The notes under the pieces are model-generated. The model did no database searches. It saw only the letters and a list, made by a program, of their open reading frames with translations, and was not told the DNA's origin. 64,000 bases of DNA from Promethearchaeota archaeon. Lineage in GTDB: Archaea; Asgardarchaeota; Lokiarchaeia; Helarchaeales; RDOG01. Both the position numbers and the translations under genes were made by a program. Below, one piece after another: positions 25,769-34,916 of the stretch (positions are counted from its first letter, which is position 1; each line of letters starts with the position of its first letter). The stretch lies in the NCBI GenBank assembly GCA_011365055.1, contig RDOG01000013.1:44343-108342 (forward strand), read 5' to 3'.

Positions 25769-25834
25769 ATGATCATAGAGATGATCATAAACATTTAAAT
25801 ATTATGGTCAACCTATGTTCATTATATATGAACA
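25769..25834. promoter_or_regulatory. Palindromic operator candidates between transporter and RHH gene
   Basis: Two identical perfect palindromes ATGATCAT (25769-25776 and 25781-25788, four bases apart) are followed by TGTTCATTATATATGAACA (25816-25834), a dyad with seven-base arms. They lie between the divergent transporter operon and the RHH gene, the expected position of binding sites for that regulator. TATA-like sequence overlaps the last one. Confidence 0.6.
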
Positions 25835-25857
25835 TATAATTATGGAAGTGAATTAAA

Positions 25858-26484
25858 ATATCTGATTTAAAACCCAAAACTAATAAATTAAAAACTAAAC
25901 CATCAAAGTCTAAACCTACGATACACACTACTATATCTGAAGATGCAGTTAAAATTTTGAACAAGTACTTGTCATTTACTAATGAAAACGAGAATTTAAT
26001 ATATAATAGTAAAGCAGAAATTATTGAAGATGCCTTGAAACTGCTCGACAGATATTATAATCCTGAACTTCAAGATAGCTTGAACTTATGGAAACAATTT
26101 CGCGGCGATTTAGACATGGTTGCAGTTGGAAAAACAACATTTTTAGCTTACATTTCTGGTGATAATAGTCGTGCTTTTAAAGAAAATATTGCAGTTGAAA
26201 TTATTGAATGGTATAAGAAGAAAAATATATCCGAAATGTCTCTTGAAGAAGTTTTATATGCTCTCAAAGATATTTGGATTGCTGCAAATTATTTCACGAA
26301 AGTTGAAATAGAAATAGGAAGTAAAGGGAGTTATCAAATGTACGTTTATCATAACTTACGAAATAAGAGATATGGTGAATATTGGGGGCAATATTTTACA
26401 ACGTTCTTATGTAATAGAAAGAATTGTGAAACAGAACTATTTACTAGGAATGAATCATTTATACTAAGAATAAAGGAACGATAA
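25858..26484 (+). CDS. Ribbon-helix-helix protein, probable transporter regulator
   Basis: A TTG at 25957 opens a 175-aa frame, but the same frame is clearly coding upstream: a basic stretch, then PTIHTTISEDAVKILNKYL and SKAEIIEDALKLLDRYY, a complete ribbon-helix-helix domain. Coding therefore reaches at least 25858, where the codon is ATA, seven bases after GGAAGTGA; no ATG, GTG or TTG is available. About 208 aa. The C-terminal ~130 residues (EVEIEIGSKGSYQMYVYHNLRN, FLCNRKNCETELF) are unrecognised and may sense a ligand. Divergent from the ABC operon, it likely represses it. Confidence 0.7.
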   Translation: MSDLKPKTNKLKTKPSKSKPTIHTTISEDAVKILNKYLSFTNENENLIYNSKAEIIEDALKLLDRYYNPELQDSLNLWKQFRGDLDMVAVGKTTFLAYISGDNSRAFKENIAVEIIEWYKKKNISEMSLEEVLYALKDIWIAANYFTKVEIEIGSKGSYQMYVYHNLRNKRYGEYWGQYFTTFLCNRKNCETELFTRNESFILRIKER

Positions 26485-26864
26485 AATGATATAATAATAA
26501 ATTTAAAAAGTTTTATACCTCAAATCTGTTCTAATAATGAAATAGGAATCAAAAATCCTAAAAAATTTTATTTCTTATAATTACTATCTTATTCGAAAAA
26601 AAGTAAAATAATTTATGTCTTTGATTCCAAATATTGCTTTAATCGAATATTCAGATATTTTACCTCAAGTAGTTTGTAATATTGTTCAAATTGGGCATAA
26701 GAATGATGAATTTGCAGAAGAAGCTATTGATTCAAGAATAATGGAAGAAATCAAAGATAATGCGATGAAATTTTTAACTTAATTTTTTTTTAACTACAGT
26801 CAAGATATATATTCATAAAGAATAGAAAAAAAATTGGAATTTTTTTTTAGAATTTTATTCTACT
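26485..26864. other. Intergenic region with one small possible gene
   Basis: 380 bases between the RHH gene and the convergent end of the kelch gene. The only structure is a 55-codon frame at 26615-26782. A T-run (26786-26791) follows it and could end transcription. Confidence 0.4.
26615..26782 (+). CDS. Possible small protein
   Basis: 55 aa (MSLIPNIALIEYSDIL ... IKDNAMKFLT). Amino-acid use is balanced with good amphipathic pattern and acidic charge, unlike random A/T-rich frames, but there is no Shine-Dalgarno. It could be a short regulator or the tail of a lost gene. Evidence is compositional only. Confidence 0.3.
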   Translation: MSLIPNIALIEYSDILPQVVCNIVQIGHKNDEFAEEAIDSRIMEEIKDNAMKFLT

Positions 26865-27866
26865 CTAGGGTGAATATTTCCAGAGATCATTGAGATAATC
26901 CTTTGTTTGGCTGACATTACCATATCCATATCCTCCGAAAAGCCAGAAGTTTCCTGTAGTATCAGTCAAAGGGCAGCTATAAGCCCTGGCGCCTAGAATG
27001 TTCATTTCATCCGCCACGCCCTTCGTGCCATACGTTCCATTATTATTTTGGGAATAATTACCGGATACCCACGTCCAGTTCGCTCCATCAAACTTCCATA
27101 GATCATTGAGATAACCAAATGTTTTACTACTACTACCATTACCGTTCCCATATCCTCCGAACAGCCAAAAGTTGCCTGTATTATCTGTCCAAAAAGAACT
27201 TCCATACCTAGAGCCTGGCACGTTAGTCTCGTTCGCTATGCCCTTCGTGCCATACATCCCATTATTATTGCAGGAATAATTACCAGATACCCACGTCCAG
27301 TTCACTCCGTCAAACTTCCACAGATCATTTAGAAAGCCGACTGCGCCGCTGCTATTATCATACCCGTATCCTCCGAAGAGCCAGAAGTTGCTTGTATCAT
27401 CAATCCAGGAGCAACTAGCAAGCCTAGCACCTGGGATATTTGCTTCACTCGCCACGCCCTTCGTGCCGTAGGTTCCGTAATTATCAATGGAATAATTGCC
27501 GGATACCCACGTCCAGTTCGCCCCATCAAACTTCCACAGATCATTGAGACGCCCATTTGCTCCGCTGACATTATCGTATCCTGATCCTCCAAAGAGCCAG
27601 AAGTTGCCGGTATCATCAATCCAAGCAGCACTTCCATATCTTGCTCCTGGGATGTTAGCTTCACTCGCCACGCCCTTCGTGCCATACGTCCCATTATTAT
27701 TTTGGGAATAATTACCGGATACCCATATCCACAAGTTTGACGTATCTACAGAAGGAGGATTTTGAGGTCGTGGAATAAGAATTATTATAAGAATAATGCT
27801 TATGATTAGAATTGCAGAGATACCTAAAGAAAGAAATATCTTCTTATTCTTTGATTTCATCTTCAT
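26865..27866 (-). CDS. Membrane-anchored kelch-like repeat protein
   Basis: 333 aa. An N-terminal anchor (about 9-31) precedes four near-identical ~70-residue units, each with WTWVSGNYS, YGTKGVASEANIPGAR, DTGNFWLFGGYGYDN and LNDLWKFDG, a Galactose-oxidase/kelch-like blade signature. Asn-x-Ser/Thr sequons recur. It should form an extracellular beta-propeller-like adhesin or binding domain. The DNA of the repeat units is richer in G/C than the surroundings and nearly identical between units and with the gene at 35304-36350, pointing to recent duplication or gene conversion. The ligand is unknown. Confidence 0.85.
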   Translation of the reverse strand: MKMKSKNKKIFLSLGISAILIISIILIIILIPRPQNPPSVDTSNLWIWVSGNYSQNNNGTYGTKGVASEANIPGARYGSAAWIDDTGNFWLFGGSGYDNVSGANGRLNDLWKFDGANWTWVSGNYSIDNYGTYGTKGVASEANIPGARLASCSWIDDTSNFWLFGGYGYDNSSGAVGFLNDLWKFDGVNWTWVSGNYSCNNNGMYGTKGIANETNVPGSRYGSSFWTDNTGNFWLFGGYGNGNGSSSKTFGYLNDLWKFDGANWTWVSGNYSQNNNGTYGTKGVADEMNILGARAYSCPLTDTTGNFWLFGGYGYGNVSQTKDYLNDLWKYSP

Positions 27867-28180
27867 CCCTTTTATTAATATTCTTAAATATTTTAAAAAA
27901 TTACAATTTTCATTATGTTATAAATATCTTTTTACATGATATGAAGTTTGGGACTAAATATTTTTCAACAATTATTCGATTAATTGAAAAGAAATGATAA
28001 ATAAATCCATCTTACAAGCGGAAATAAGGTAATTAATTGAATTTCATGTTCAAATCATGAGATATTGCTAATAAAAACGATTTTTTTTATTTGAGTAACT
28101 TTTTAATTATTTATATTCATTTATATTCTATATAATAGACAATTTTTGATAATAAGATTTTAACAAAAAGAGGGATAAAA
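27867..28180. other. Intergenic region between divergent genes
   Basis: About 310 bases between the kelch gene and a membrane-protein gene. A/T-rich; no repeat, RNA or coding frame recognised. TTTTTACATGATATGAAG near 27930 belongs to no gene I can support. Confidence 0.35.
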
Positions 28181-28816
28181 GTAGAAAAAATTAAAGAACT
28201 ATTCAATGAAAATGAAGAAATTTTATGGTCAGAAGAAGCTAGTTCTAATGCTTTTAAGGAGCAACCCTTTGAATTAGCAGAAAATACAGTATTTCCTTTA
28301 ACATTATTATTATTAACGGCAATATTTTTACCATTACTGCTAAATAATTTGCATATTCCTTCAAACATAAGCATAATATTTACAACAATAATAGAAGTTG
28401 GGTTGATTTTAATGATAATTTTTCCTATAATTATATTGGTATTTGAATTTAAGAATTTAAAAATTGGTTTTATTCAATATATTATAACATCCCATAATAT
28501 CTTCATTATAAAAAATGAAGTAATTAAGAATTTTCGATATTTAAATGATAAATATTGCAGACTTTATTCTTTTGAGAAGAAAATAAAACAAAATATTGCG
28601 TACCTCAATATCAATCAATTTTTTTTATTTGAAATTAAACTATTTTATGGAAATTATAATATCTATTTCCAAATAAGTAAAAAAAATTCGCATGAAAAAT
28701 TAAAACTTGCAGGAATTAAGAATCCTTCTAAATTTCTAAACATATTAACTGATAAATTCAACTATAAGAGAAAATTTGAAAATGTGAATTACGAAACATA
28801 TGTCAGAATGGATTGA
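28181..28816 (+). CDS. Membrane protein related to 52268-52957, start codon lost
   Basis: A TTG at 28349 opens 155 residues, but upstream in frame the sequence VEKIKELFNENEEILWSEEA aligns with the N-terminus of the protein at 52268-52957 (EKVNQLLVEGEKILWSGQPD). The paralogue's ATG corresponds here to GTA at 28181, behind AGAGGGATAAAA. So the gene is about 211 aa, with two membrane spans and a C-terminal beta-rich domain (PH-like: FIQYIITSHNIFIIKNE), but has no standard start. It is either decayed, starts unusually, or carries a base error. Confidence 0.6.
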   Translation, partial: VEKIKELFNENEEILWSEEASSNAFKEQPFELAENTVFPLTLLLLTAIFLPLLLNNLHIPSNISIIFTTIIEVGLILMIIFPIIILVFEFKNLKIGFIQYIITSHNIFIIKNEVIKNFRYLNDKYCRLYSFEKKIKQNIAYLNINQFFLFEIKLFYGNYNIYFQISKKNSHEKLKLAGIKNPSKFLNILTDKFNYKRKFENVNYETYVRMD

Positions 28817-29173
28817 AAATATTATTATAATGAATTTATATATTCAAAAAAAGATAAGTTAGAAATTTATCTTTTCAAACATTTTTACTACATTCTCACT
28901 CTTTTTTGTTATTTATTGTCAAGAATAAGAATGTTTGAAAAAAATAAATTCCAATTCTATCATTTAAATTAATGAATTCTGAAATTGAAACTTCGAAATA
29001 GTCTTCCAATAATAATAATTTAATTTGTTAGAGAATTTTTTACTTTTTTATCGTTTCCTAAATCACTATCTTTTTAAACTCAGAGAACTATTCAAAAAAG
29101 AGGGAGATTATGATATATGATATTCTACCTTGTACCTCTTTAATGTTTGATAAATGTTATTAGGGGAAAAATA
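28817..29173. other. Intergenic region
   Basis: About 350 bases between two co-directional membrane-protein genes. A/T-rich, no supported coding frame or RNA. A weak Shine-Dalgarno and start belong to the next gene. Confidence 0.35.
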
Positions 29174-30265
29174 ATGAGTGAAGAATGGTTTTCTAATAAC
29201 TTGGAGGATATTAAGGTAATATTATCGAAAGGTAAATTGAAAATTCCTTATTTAGAAACTATAATGAATTTTTTCAAGACAATTAACAAAAATCAAAAAA
29301 GAGAATTTATTAATTTCTTAAAAATTGCTGAAAAAAGTTCGAACCGAATATTAAAAAAAAATGCTATTATTACGGTAAGATATTTCTTCAAGAAGGATAA
29401 ACAATTCTCTAAATTAATTTATGACTTTAAGGGAAAACGAATATGGAAAAGTAAAGCTGATGGTGATTTATATTTTTTATTTAGCTTCCTGTTTGGGATC
29501 TTATTAGTTACAGTGATATTTCTTTTTATATATATTACATATTTTTTGTTCATTACTGAAAGTAGTTTAGTGCTTCCTATACTATCGATTATAACATTTA
29601 TGATTGATTCTCCCATTTTTCTTTATTTCACGTTAATACCTATTGTTCCTTATTTAGTCATTTATGAAAATGGTGTTACGGTACGGAGCACGTTATGCTA
29701 TTTGAGTAGAACGTATCATCCATTTGAATACATTAAAAAAATTGAAATTCTAGATACATGGCATACCATTGCCTATAATAAATACAAAGGTTCAACACAT
29801 GATCCGCGTGGAAAGATTCGCATCACGAAACGAAATGGAAGTTATCAAGAATTATCAATTGCATGGGTTACAGAAATTGAAAAGGCTAGTGAAATTATTG
29901 AAGGATTAATGCTATCTTTATCGATAAAACATTTATTAGGTCTAAAAGATAGATTATCAAAGGAAGAATATGATAAGCTACTAGTTTTGGAAAAACATCC
30001 CATTATCATAAAAATTATGACTATCGTTTGGATATCGGCATTTGGGCTTCTTTTATCATTTATATTTTTATTGATAATAGGATATAATTCGCTTTCCTCC
30101 GAAGTTGAGACATTAGCGGAAGCCGGAAGAAAATTGGTAGATCTGGGATGGATCTTCTTCATAATAAGTGTAATTCTTTGGATAATCTATGGTTTTTACG
30201 CTGTTTACTACAATAAACATAAAGAAAAGTTACAGGATAAACTCAGAAAATTTAGATTGGGATAA
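29174..30265 (+). CDS. Multi-pass membrane protein, unknown function
   Basis: 363 aa from the ATG at 29174, favoured over 29147 because AGGGG lies eight bases upstream. The first ~100 residues are cytosolic, basic and helical (KKNAIITVRYFFKK resembles a HEAT-like helix). Two spans follow near 103-160, then a beta-rich soluble domain (GVTVRSTLCYLSRTYHPFEYIKKIEI ... KIRITKRNGSYQELSIAW) like PH-type domains of membrane proteins, a SHOCT-like helix (LKDRLSKEEYDKLL) and two more spans near the C-terminus. Function unknown. Confidence 0.65.
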   Translation: MSEEWFSNNLEDIKVILSKGKLKIPYLETIMNFFKTINKNQKREFINFLKIAEKSSNRILKKNAIITVRYFFKKDKQFSKLIYDFKGKRIWKSKADGDLYFLFSFLFGILLVTVIFLFIYITYFLFITESSLVLPILSIITFMIDSPIFLYFTLIPIVPYLVIYENGVTVRSTLCYLSRTYHPFEYIKKIEILDTWHTIAYNKYKGSTHDPRGKIRITKRNGSYQELSIAWVTEIEKASEIIEGLMLSLSIKHLLGLKDRLSKEEYDKLLVLEKHPIIIKIMTIVWISAFGLLLSFIFLLIIGYNSLSSEVETLAEAGRKLVDLGWIFFIISVILWIIYGFYAVYYNKHKEKLQDKLRKFRLG

Positions 30266-30308
30266 AGGTAGAAGAAGTTAGAACATAAATTAAAGTTCCA
30301 ATTCGTAT

Positions 30309-30317
30309 AAAAAAAAA
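30309..30317 (-). terminator. Oligo-U terminator after nrdD
   Basis: A run of nine A on the plus strand gives nine U in the transcript, 24 bases after the nrdD stop. U-runs alone end archaeal transcripts. Confidence 0.45.
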
Positions 30318-30340
30318 GTACTTAAATAAAAAGGGGAGGA

Positions 30341-32233
30341 TTAGACTTGGTAAGTTTTTCTGAGATGAAACTCTGCGACTTTTGCGGGGTTAAATGATTT
30401 TACAGGTCGATAATAGCCTGTCACGCGACTCCAAATATCCGTTTCTGAACCACAAATTGGACAATTCGGATAATTTCCTATTACCGTTTTCTTACATTTC
30501 AAACAAACTGAAAGAGTCGGAGTAATTGAAAAATATGAAAGAGTACTATTTTCAGCTGTTCGTTTTACGAATTTTGTTAAGCTTTCTACATTTGAAATGG
30601 AATCCATGAAAAGATGACTGATACAGCCTCCGGTGAATTCTTTGTGAAATTGACCTTCAATTTCAATTTTATCAAGAATTCCATTATAGTCCACAGGTAG
30701 ATGAGTGCTATTGGTATATTCTAGAATAGATTTTTGATTTATTGAGAAGTATAATCCCATTTCTTTCCCAAAATATTTATAATCTGCAAAGGCAAACCTT
30801 CCAGCGGTCTTTTCAGCAGGAGTCTGTTCTAGATTATAAAGCATTTTATCTTCTACTTGAAATTCTGCTATTTTGTTTCGCATGTAAGTTAATATTCTCT
30901 TAGTTATTTGCTGTCCTTTTTCTGAAAAAATAGGTTCATTTATAAAATTCATGCAAAAATCATGCATGCCTACGATTCCGATGGTATTAAAATGATTCAT
31001 GAATCCACTACATAACATTCGATGTGTTGTTGGTAACAAGCCATTGTGTAAGCTATCTGTTATTACTCTTCTTTTATGCCTTAATTGTTTTCGAGCTATT
31101 TCTAAAACAGTATCTATATTATCCCAGAGCGTGGTTTCTCCACCGTGCCTACTAACAAATCCAATTCTTGGCATGTTTATTGATACGACTCCGATGCTAC
31201 CAGTGTTTTCCCCAACCGCCCATAGACCTCCACTATGTTTGACTATTTCATCGTAATTAATTCGGAGCCTACAGCACATGGAAAGATTGTCTTCAGGTTT
31301 TAAGTAATCAACATTATAATTTAAAAAATATGGACTTCCTTTGAGTGCAGTCAATTTCATGAGTTTTTGTGCAATTTCTGAGCCATAATCAAAATCTTTG
31401 TCTATAGCAATAGTTGGTATTGGGAATGTGAACGGATTTCCTCTTGCATCACCTTCAGCAATTACTTCAAAGAATGCAGTATTTATCATGTCCATTTCTT
31501 CTCGAACATCATCATAAGTATAATTTAATTTTTGTCCACCCACAATTACCGGTTCGCCTGCATAACGCTTCGGTACTTGAAGGTCTAGTGTGATATTGAC
31601 AAAGGGTGGTTGATCACCATATCTTGTTGGAAAATTCAGATTAAATACAAAGTTTTGGATGTTTTGTTTTACTTCATTATATGATAATCTATCTTCTCTA
31701 ATGAAGGGAGCCAAAAGAACATCAACATCAGTAAAAGCCATTGCGCCAGCCCATTCTCGTTGCGCAGTTACAATAAAATTAATCATGTGATTAAAGATTG
31801 TTTGCAAATGTTTTGCAGGTTTTGCAGAAATTACCAAATCTAATCCATTTAATAAAATTTGACGTAAATCCCATCCAGAACAATACCCGCAAAATCTACT
31901 CGTCCATAAGTCATGAATGTGAATCAAGCCAGCTTCATGAGCCTTTACCGCATCAGGAGCAGCCAAGTAAAGATCTTTTAGTGCATTCCGCCTAAAATCA
32001 AACTGACTTACAGAATTCACTAACCCACTAAAACTTTTGCGGGCATTTGCATTATCATTCTGCACGAAACTATCTTTAAGATATTTATGTATCAAAGAAT
32101 CAATCATATTATCAAAAGTCTCCAAATCGAAGGTAACCGACCTTTGAGTTGGATATAATTCAATATTTTCTGTCTGAATTGTTTCTTCATTGCTTATCAT
32201 GAATTTCACATCCTTCGAAACGACGAATGACAT
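30341..32233 (-). CDS. nrdD: Anaerobic (class III) ribonucleoside-triphosphate reductase
   Basis: 630 aa. NrdD makes dNTPs under anoxia with a glycyl radical. Seen: the AHEAGLIHIHDL and CGYCSGWDLRQIL segments, NFPTRYGDQPPFVNIT, SMCCRL, NTIGIVGMHDF, and the C-terminal zinc ribbon CLKC ... CPIC followed by RVTGYYRPV with the radical Gly606. The N-terminal ATP-cone of many NrdDs is absent (only about 40 residues precede the core), so dATP feedback is probably lost or handled differently. The NrdG activase gene is not in the window. Inverted repeats lie upstream. Confidence 0.95.
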   Translation of the reverse strand: MSFVVSKDVKFMISNEETIQTENIELYPTQRSVTFDLETFDNMIDSLIHKYLKDSFVQNDNANARKSFSGLVNSVSQFDFRRNALKDLYLAAPDAVKAHEAGLIHIHDLWTSRFCGYCSGWDLRQILLNGLDLVISAKPAKHLQTIFNHMINFIVTAQREWAGAMAFTDVDVLLAPFIREDRLSYNEVKQNIQNFVFNLNFPTRYGDQPPFVNITLDLQVPKRYAGEPVIVGGQKLNYTYDDVREEMDMINTAFFEVIAEGDARGNPFTFPIPTIAIDKDFDYGSEIAQKLMKLTALKGSPYFLNYNVDYLKPEDNLSMCCRLRINYDEIVKHSGGLWAVGENTGSIGVVSINMPRIGFVSRHGGETTLWDNIDTVLEIARKQLRHKRRVITDSLHNGLLPTTHRMLCSGFMNHFNTIGIVGMHDFCMNFINEPIFSEKGQQITKRILTYMRNKIAEFQVEDKMLYNLEQTPAEKTAGRFAFADYKYFGKEMGLYFSINQKSILEYTNSTHLPVDYNGILDKIEIEGQFHKEFTGGCISHLFMDSISNVESLTKFVKRTAENSTLSYFSITPTLSVCLKCKKTVIGNYPNCPICGSETDIWSRVTGYYRPVKSFNPAKVAEFHLRKTYQV

Positions 32234-32345
32234 CTCTCTTAATTATGAATATAACCCAAAAAATTTCGATAATTTTATCTAAAATTTTTTATATACTAAA
32301 AATGAAGAAAAAACTTCAATATAAACGTTTTTGAGTGTAAATTCG

Positions 32346-32407
32346 CATTTTTTCCAATGGAAAAAATGGGAAATTTTCACATTTTCGTGTAAAAATCGAC
32401 GAAAATG
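32346..32407. promoter_or_regulatory. Two inverted repeats upstream of nrdD
   Basis: CATTTTTTCC-AAT-GGAAAAAATG (32346-32368) is a perfect dyad with ten-base arms. CATTTTCGT (32380-32388) pairs with ACGAAAATG (32399-32407). They are 110-170 bases upstream of the nrdD start and probably bind a regulator or mark the transcript start. Confidence 0.5.
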
Positions 32408-32600
32408 AAGACTATCTACGCACGCAAATTTATCCGACAAAAAACAGAAGGTCCTTGACTTAAATATAGATTATATCCATTATTTATTTCATTGTTCTGC
32501 ATGTAATTTATAAAATTGGATTATTTTTGTCGATTAAAATTTGCAGAAAAATCATACTTAATAGAAAAATAACATGAATTTTTTTTTGTATTTTTTTTTA

Positions 32601-32620
32601 ATACCACGGTGAAGATATAA
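32601..32620. repeat. Dispersed motif copy (partial)
   Basis: ATACCACGGTGAAGATATAA, the reverse-complement form of the window-wide motif, without the flanking GATTTTAAA. Confidence 0.7.
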
Positions 32621-32867
32621 ATCGAATATAATTAATACTAATGAAATTTTGTAATCCCAAAATTAAATCATTAAATCAATATTTCGAATATTCCGCATAA
32701 ATTACTAAAAATTAGGTGGATCGACCTTATGAATCACAGAATTTCGAGTCAATTTTTAAATATCAACCGCATTGATTGCAGAAATTCTCATTTTTAGGAT
32801 TTTGAGAAAATGAATTATTTAATAGAGGTCATAAGACAAAAAATATTTTTCTAAATTACCTTGGAAA

Positions 32868-32899
32868 GATTTTAAAATACCACGGTGAACGTATATATG
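32868..32899. repeat. Dispersed motif copy (full terminal repeat)
   Basis: Reads GATTTTAAAATACCACGGTG then AACGTATATATG, identical over 31 bases to the right terminal repeat of the element at 34997-35130. Confidence 0.85.
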
Positions 32900-33039
32900 A
32901 AATATTTACTCATATTTTAAAATTAACAACTTTAGATATGGGACATTTGATTGGGATATTCGTCTATTTCTGTTCTTATCCTTCCCAGGGGAAGGATGTC
33001 CTAACATTAGCCATTATTGTAGTATTTTTCAAAATTGCT

Positions 33040-33696
33040 TTATTCGCCAAAAAAATACTCCATAATACTTTTCTCTGCTTTCTGTAAATGATTTAAAATC
33101 GCCGCAGTACTAACATGGAAATTTTCTGCAATTTGCCGTGTTGAGATCTGTTTAGGCATTTTGAAATAACCGTTTCGTGCGGCGTATGAAATTATTTCTT
33201 TCTGCCTGGTTGTAAGTCTAGGCATTGTATTCACAGTATTAATATTCAATTCATCTAAGTTTGTTACTGAAAGTAATTTCATCCCCTTAAACATCTTAAG
33301 TTGGTTTAGAACAATATTCAATTGTTCATCATCATTTGCTATAACTGAAAATAAGACCATTTCAGGATCCATAACTAAAGGTGGTATCAAAGTATAAGAA
33401 CTTGAAACGAAAGCAGGCCAGAAACTGGATGTCTTTCTGTGCTTCATAATACATAGAATCTCATTTTTTCTTTTTTCGAGAATATAGAATTCTTGGACTT
33501 CAAAAAGTTCTCGGAGATATTTCTCAAAGTTCCCAAATTTTTCTTTTTTGAAGAGAATGTTAAACAGCGCAATAAAGGTATTGTGATCATACTTGTAGAT
33601 TTGAAGAACTTCAAGATTTTTTATCACGTCAAAGTAATCTGGAAGCCCTAAATCAAAGAGATCTTGAGACCGAATTTTAAACTTATAAATACGCAT
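33040..33696 (-). CDS. HTH_10 (bacterioopsin-activator type) regulator
   Basis: 218 aa. The C-terminal ~60 residues carry the archaeal HTH_10 signature: LTTRQKEIISYAARNGYF, then ISTRQIAENFHVSTAAILNHLQKAEKSIM. The N-terminal ~150 residues form a divergent sensing region without GAF/PAS hallmarks. It is divergent from the aldo/keto reductase gene, so it may regulate that gene from the shared 130-base promoter region, which contains a perfect palindrome. Confidence 0.9.
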   Translation of the reverse strand: MRIYKFKIRSQDLFDLGLPDYFDVIKNLEVLQIYKYDHNTFIALFNILFKKEKFGNFEKYLRELFEVQEFYILEKRKNEILCIMKHRKTSSFWPAFVSSSYTLIPPLVMDPEMVLFSVIANDDEQLNIVLNQLKMFKGMKLLSVTNLDELNINTVNTMPRLTTRQKEIISYAARNGYFKMPKQISTRQIAENFHVSTAAILNHLQKAEKSIMEYFFGE

Positions 33697-33778
33697 TTCA
33701 ATTCAAGTTATTATGAAGAAGTCTCTATATAAAGAACTATGTATAACAACTTTTCATAATTAAAAATATTTAAAGAAC

Positions 33779-33790
33779 TTCTTATAAGAA
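33779..33790. promoter_or_regulatory. Palindrome TTCTTATAAGAA in a divergent promoter
   Basis: A perfect 12-base palindrome, 38 bases upstream of the aldo/keto reductase ATG and between it and the HTH_10 gene. Nearby AAGAAGT and ACTTCTT form a wider inverted repeat. Likely operator or core promoter. Confidence 0.45.
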
Positions 33791-33827
33791 CCTCAATTTT
33801 TATGTAGTATAATTCAATAAGTAACTC

Positions 33828-34865
33828 ATGGACAAATTAGAACAACGTAAATTAGGAGCATCAAATGTTATAGTTCCTCCCATGGGTATAGGAACCATGC
33901 TATGGAATTCTAAAAAATCAAAGACTAAGGAAGATATTCTCCAAGCATACCGATCCGGTCTTGATAACGGGGTAAATTTCTTTGATACTGCTGAAATGTA
34001 TTCGAAGGGAAATTCCGAACGTATGTTGGCTGAATGCTTCGAAAAAGATGGCCGCCCAATTATCATATCTTCGAAATTCGCGCCTCCTTCCTCTATGATT
34101 CCCATGAGTCCTAAACGCTCTACGGTTCCAAAAAAATCTCCCCGAGCTTTGATGGAAGCTTTGGATGGCAGTTTAAAGCGTCTCGGCATTGATTGTATAG
34201 ATCTTTACCAAATACATGCACCACCGTCTCATAATACCATTGAAGAGTACATGGATGTCATGGCAGAAGCAGTAAATGCAGGAAAGGTTCGTGCGGTAGG
34301 TGTTTGCAATTTTACAGCAAGTCAACTCCGGAAAGCTCATGCTCGTTTAGCAGAGCATGATATACCATTGGCTACAGAAATGGTGGGATATAATCTCTTA
34401 CGGCGTTATCCTGAGACTAACGGAGTGTTTAAAGCTTGCCGTGAATTGAACATTACTCTAATTCCTTATTCGCCTTTATCACAAGGGATTTTGACTGGCA
34501 AATACCGTAATCGTAAAAAAAAGCCATCCTTTGTTTATCGTGTACTTATCTATTTCGGTCATTTGAATATAGTTAAAGAACGTGATGATTCAAGATCATT
34601 TATACGAAAGCTCTTCAGTAAACCACTGGAACTCGATGATAAAAAGATTGAACCTTTATTTACAATACTGGATGAAATTGCAATAGCACACGATAAGACT
34701 CTTGCACAAGTAGCAATTAATTGGCTTATAACGACAGAAGAGATATGTGTCATACCAATTCCAGGAGTTAGAAATTTACGGCAAATGAATGATAATATAG
34801 GTACACTCGGTTGGCACCTTACGAAAGAAGAGCGTGCTCTTATCAACAAAATCGAGATTAATTGA
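33828..34865 (+). CDS. Aldo/keto reductase
   Basis: 345 aa TIM-barrel NAD(P)H oxidoreductase. The catalytic tetrad is complete: Asp53 and Tyr58 (FFDTAEMYS), Lys83 (SSKFAPP), His130 (YQIHAP). The later GVCNFTASQLRKA and the cofactor region IPIPGVRNLRQMNDN are typical. The length suits the large AKR11/12-type group. The physiological substrate, probably a carbonyl or a quinone-like compound, is unknown. Transcribed away from the HTH_10 regulator. Confidence 0.93.
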   Translation: MDKLEQRKLGASNVIVPPMGIGTMLWNSKKSKTKEDILQAYRSGLDNGVNFFDTAEMYSKGNSERMLAECFEKDGRPIIISSKFAPPSSMIPMSPKRSTVPKKSPRALMEALDGSLKRLGIDCIDLYQIHAPPSHNTIEEYMDVMAEAVNAGKVRAVGVCNFTASQLRKAHARLAEHDIPLATEMVGYNLLRRYPETNGVFKACRELNITLIPYSPLSQGILTGKYRNRKKKPSFVYRVLIYFGHLNIVKERDDSRSFIRKLFSKPLELDDKKIEPLFTILDEIAIAHDKTLAQVAINWLITTEEICVIPIPGVRNLRQMNDNIGTLGWHLTKEERALINKIEIN

Positions 34866-34916
34866 AATGATCCGTTAACGTGGCTTGCAACAGAGCTTCT
34901 ATCAATTATTTTAATA

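Larger units (their letters stand above)
32234..33039. other. 806-base region with dyads and dispersed repeats
   Basis: A long non-coding stretch between nrdD and the HTH_10 gene. It contains two strong inverted repeats close to nrdD (32346-32407) and two copies of the dispersed TTCACCGTGG motif (32601-32620, 32868-32899). I see no coding frame. The sequence between the two motif copies does not resemble the ~130 bp element core. Confidence 0.6.
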
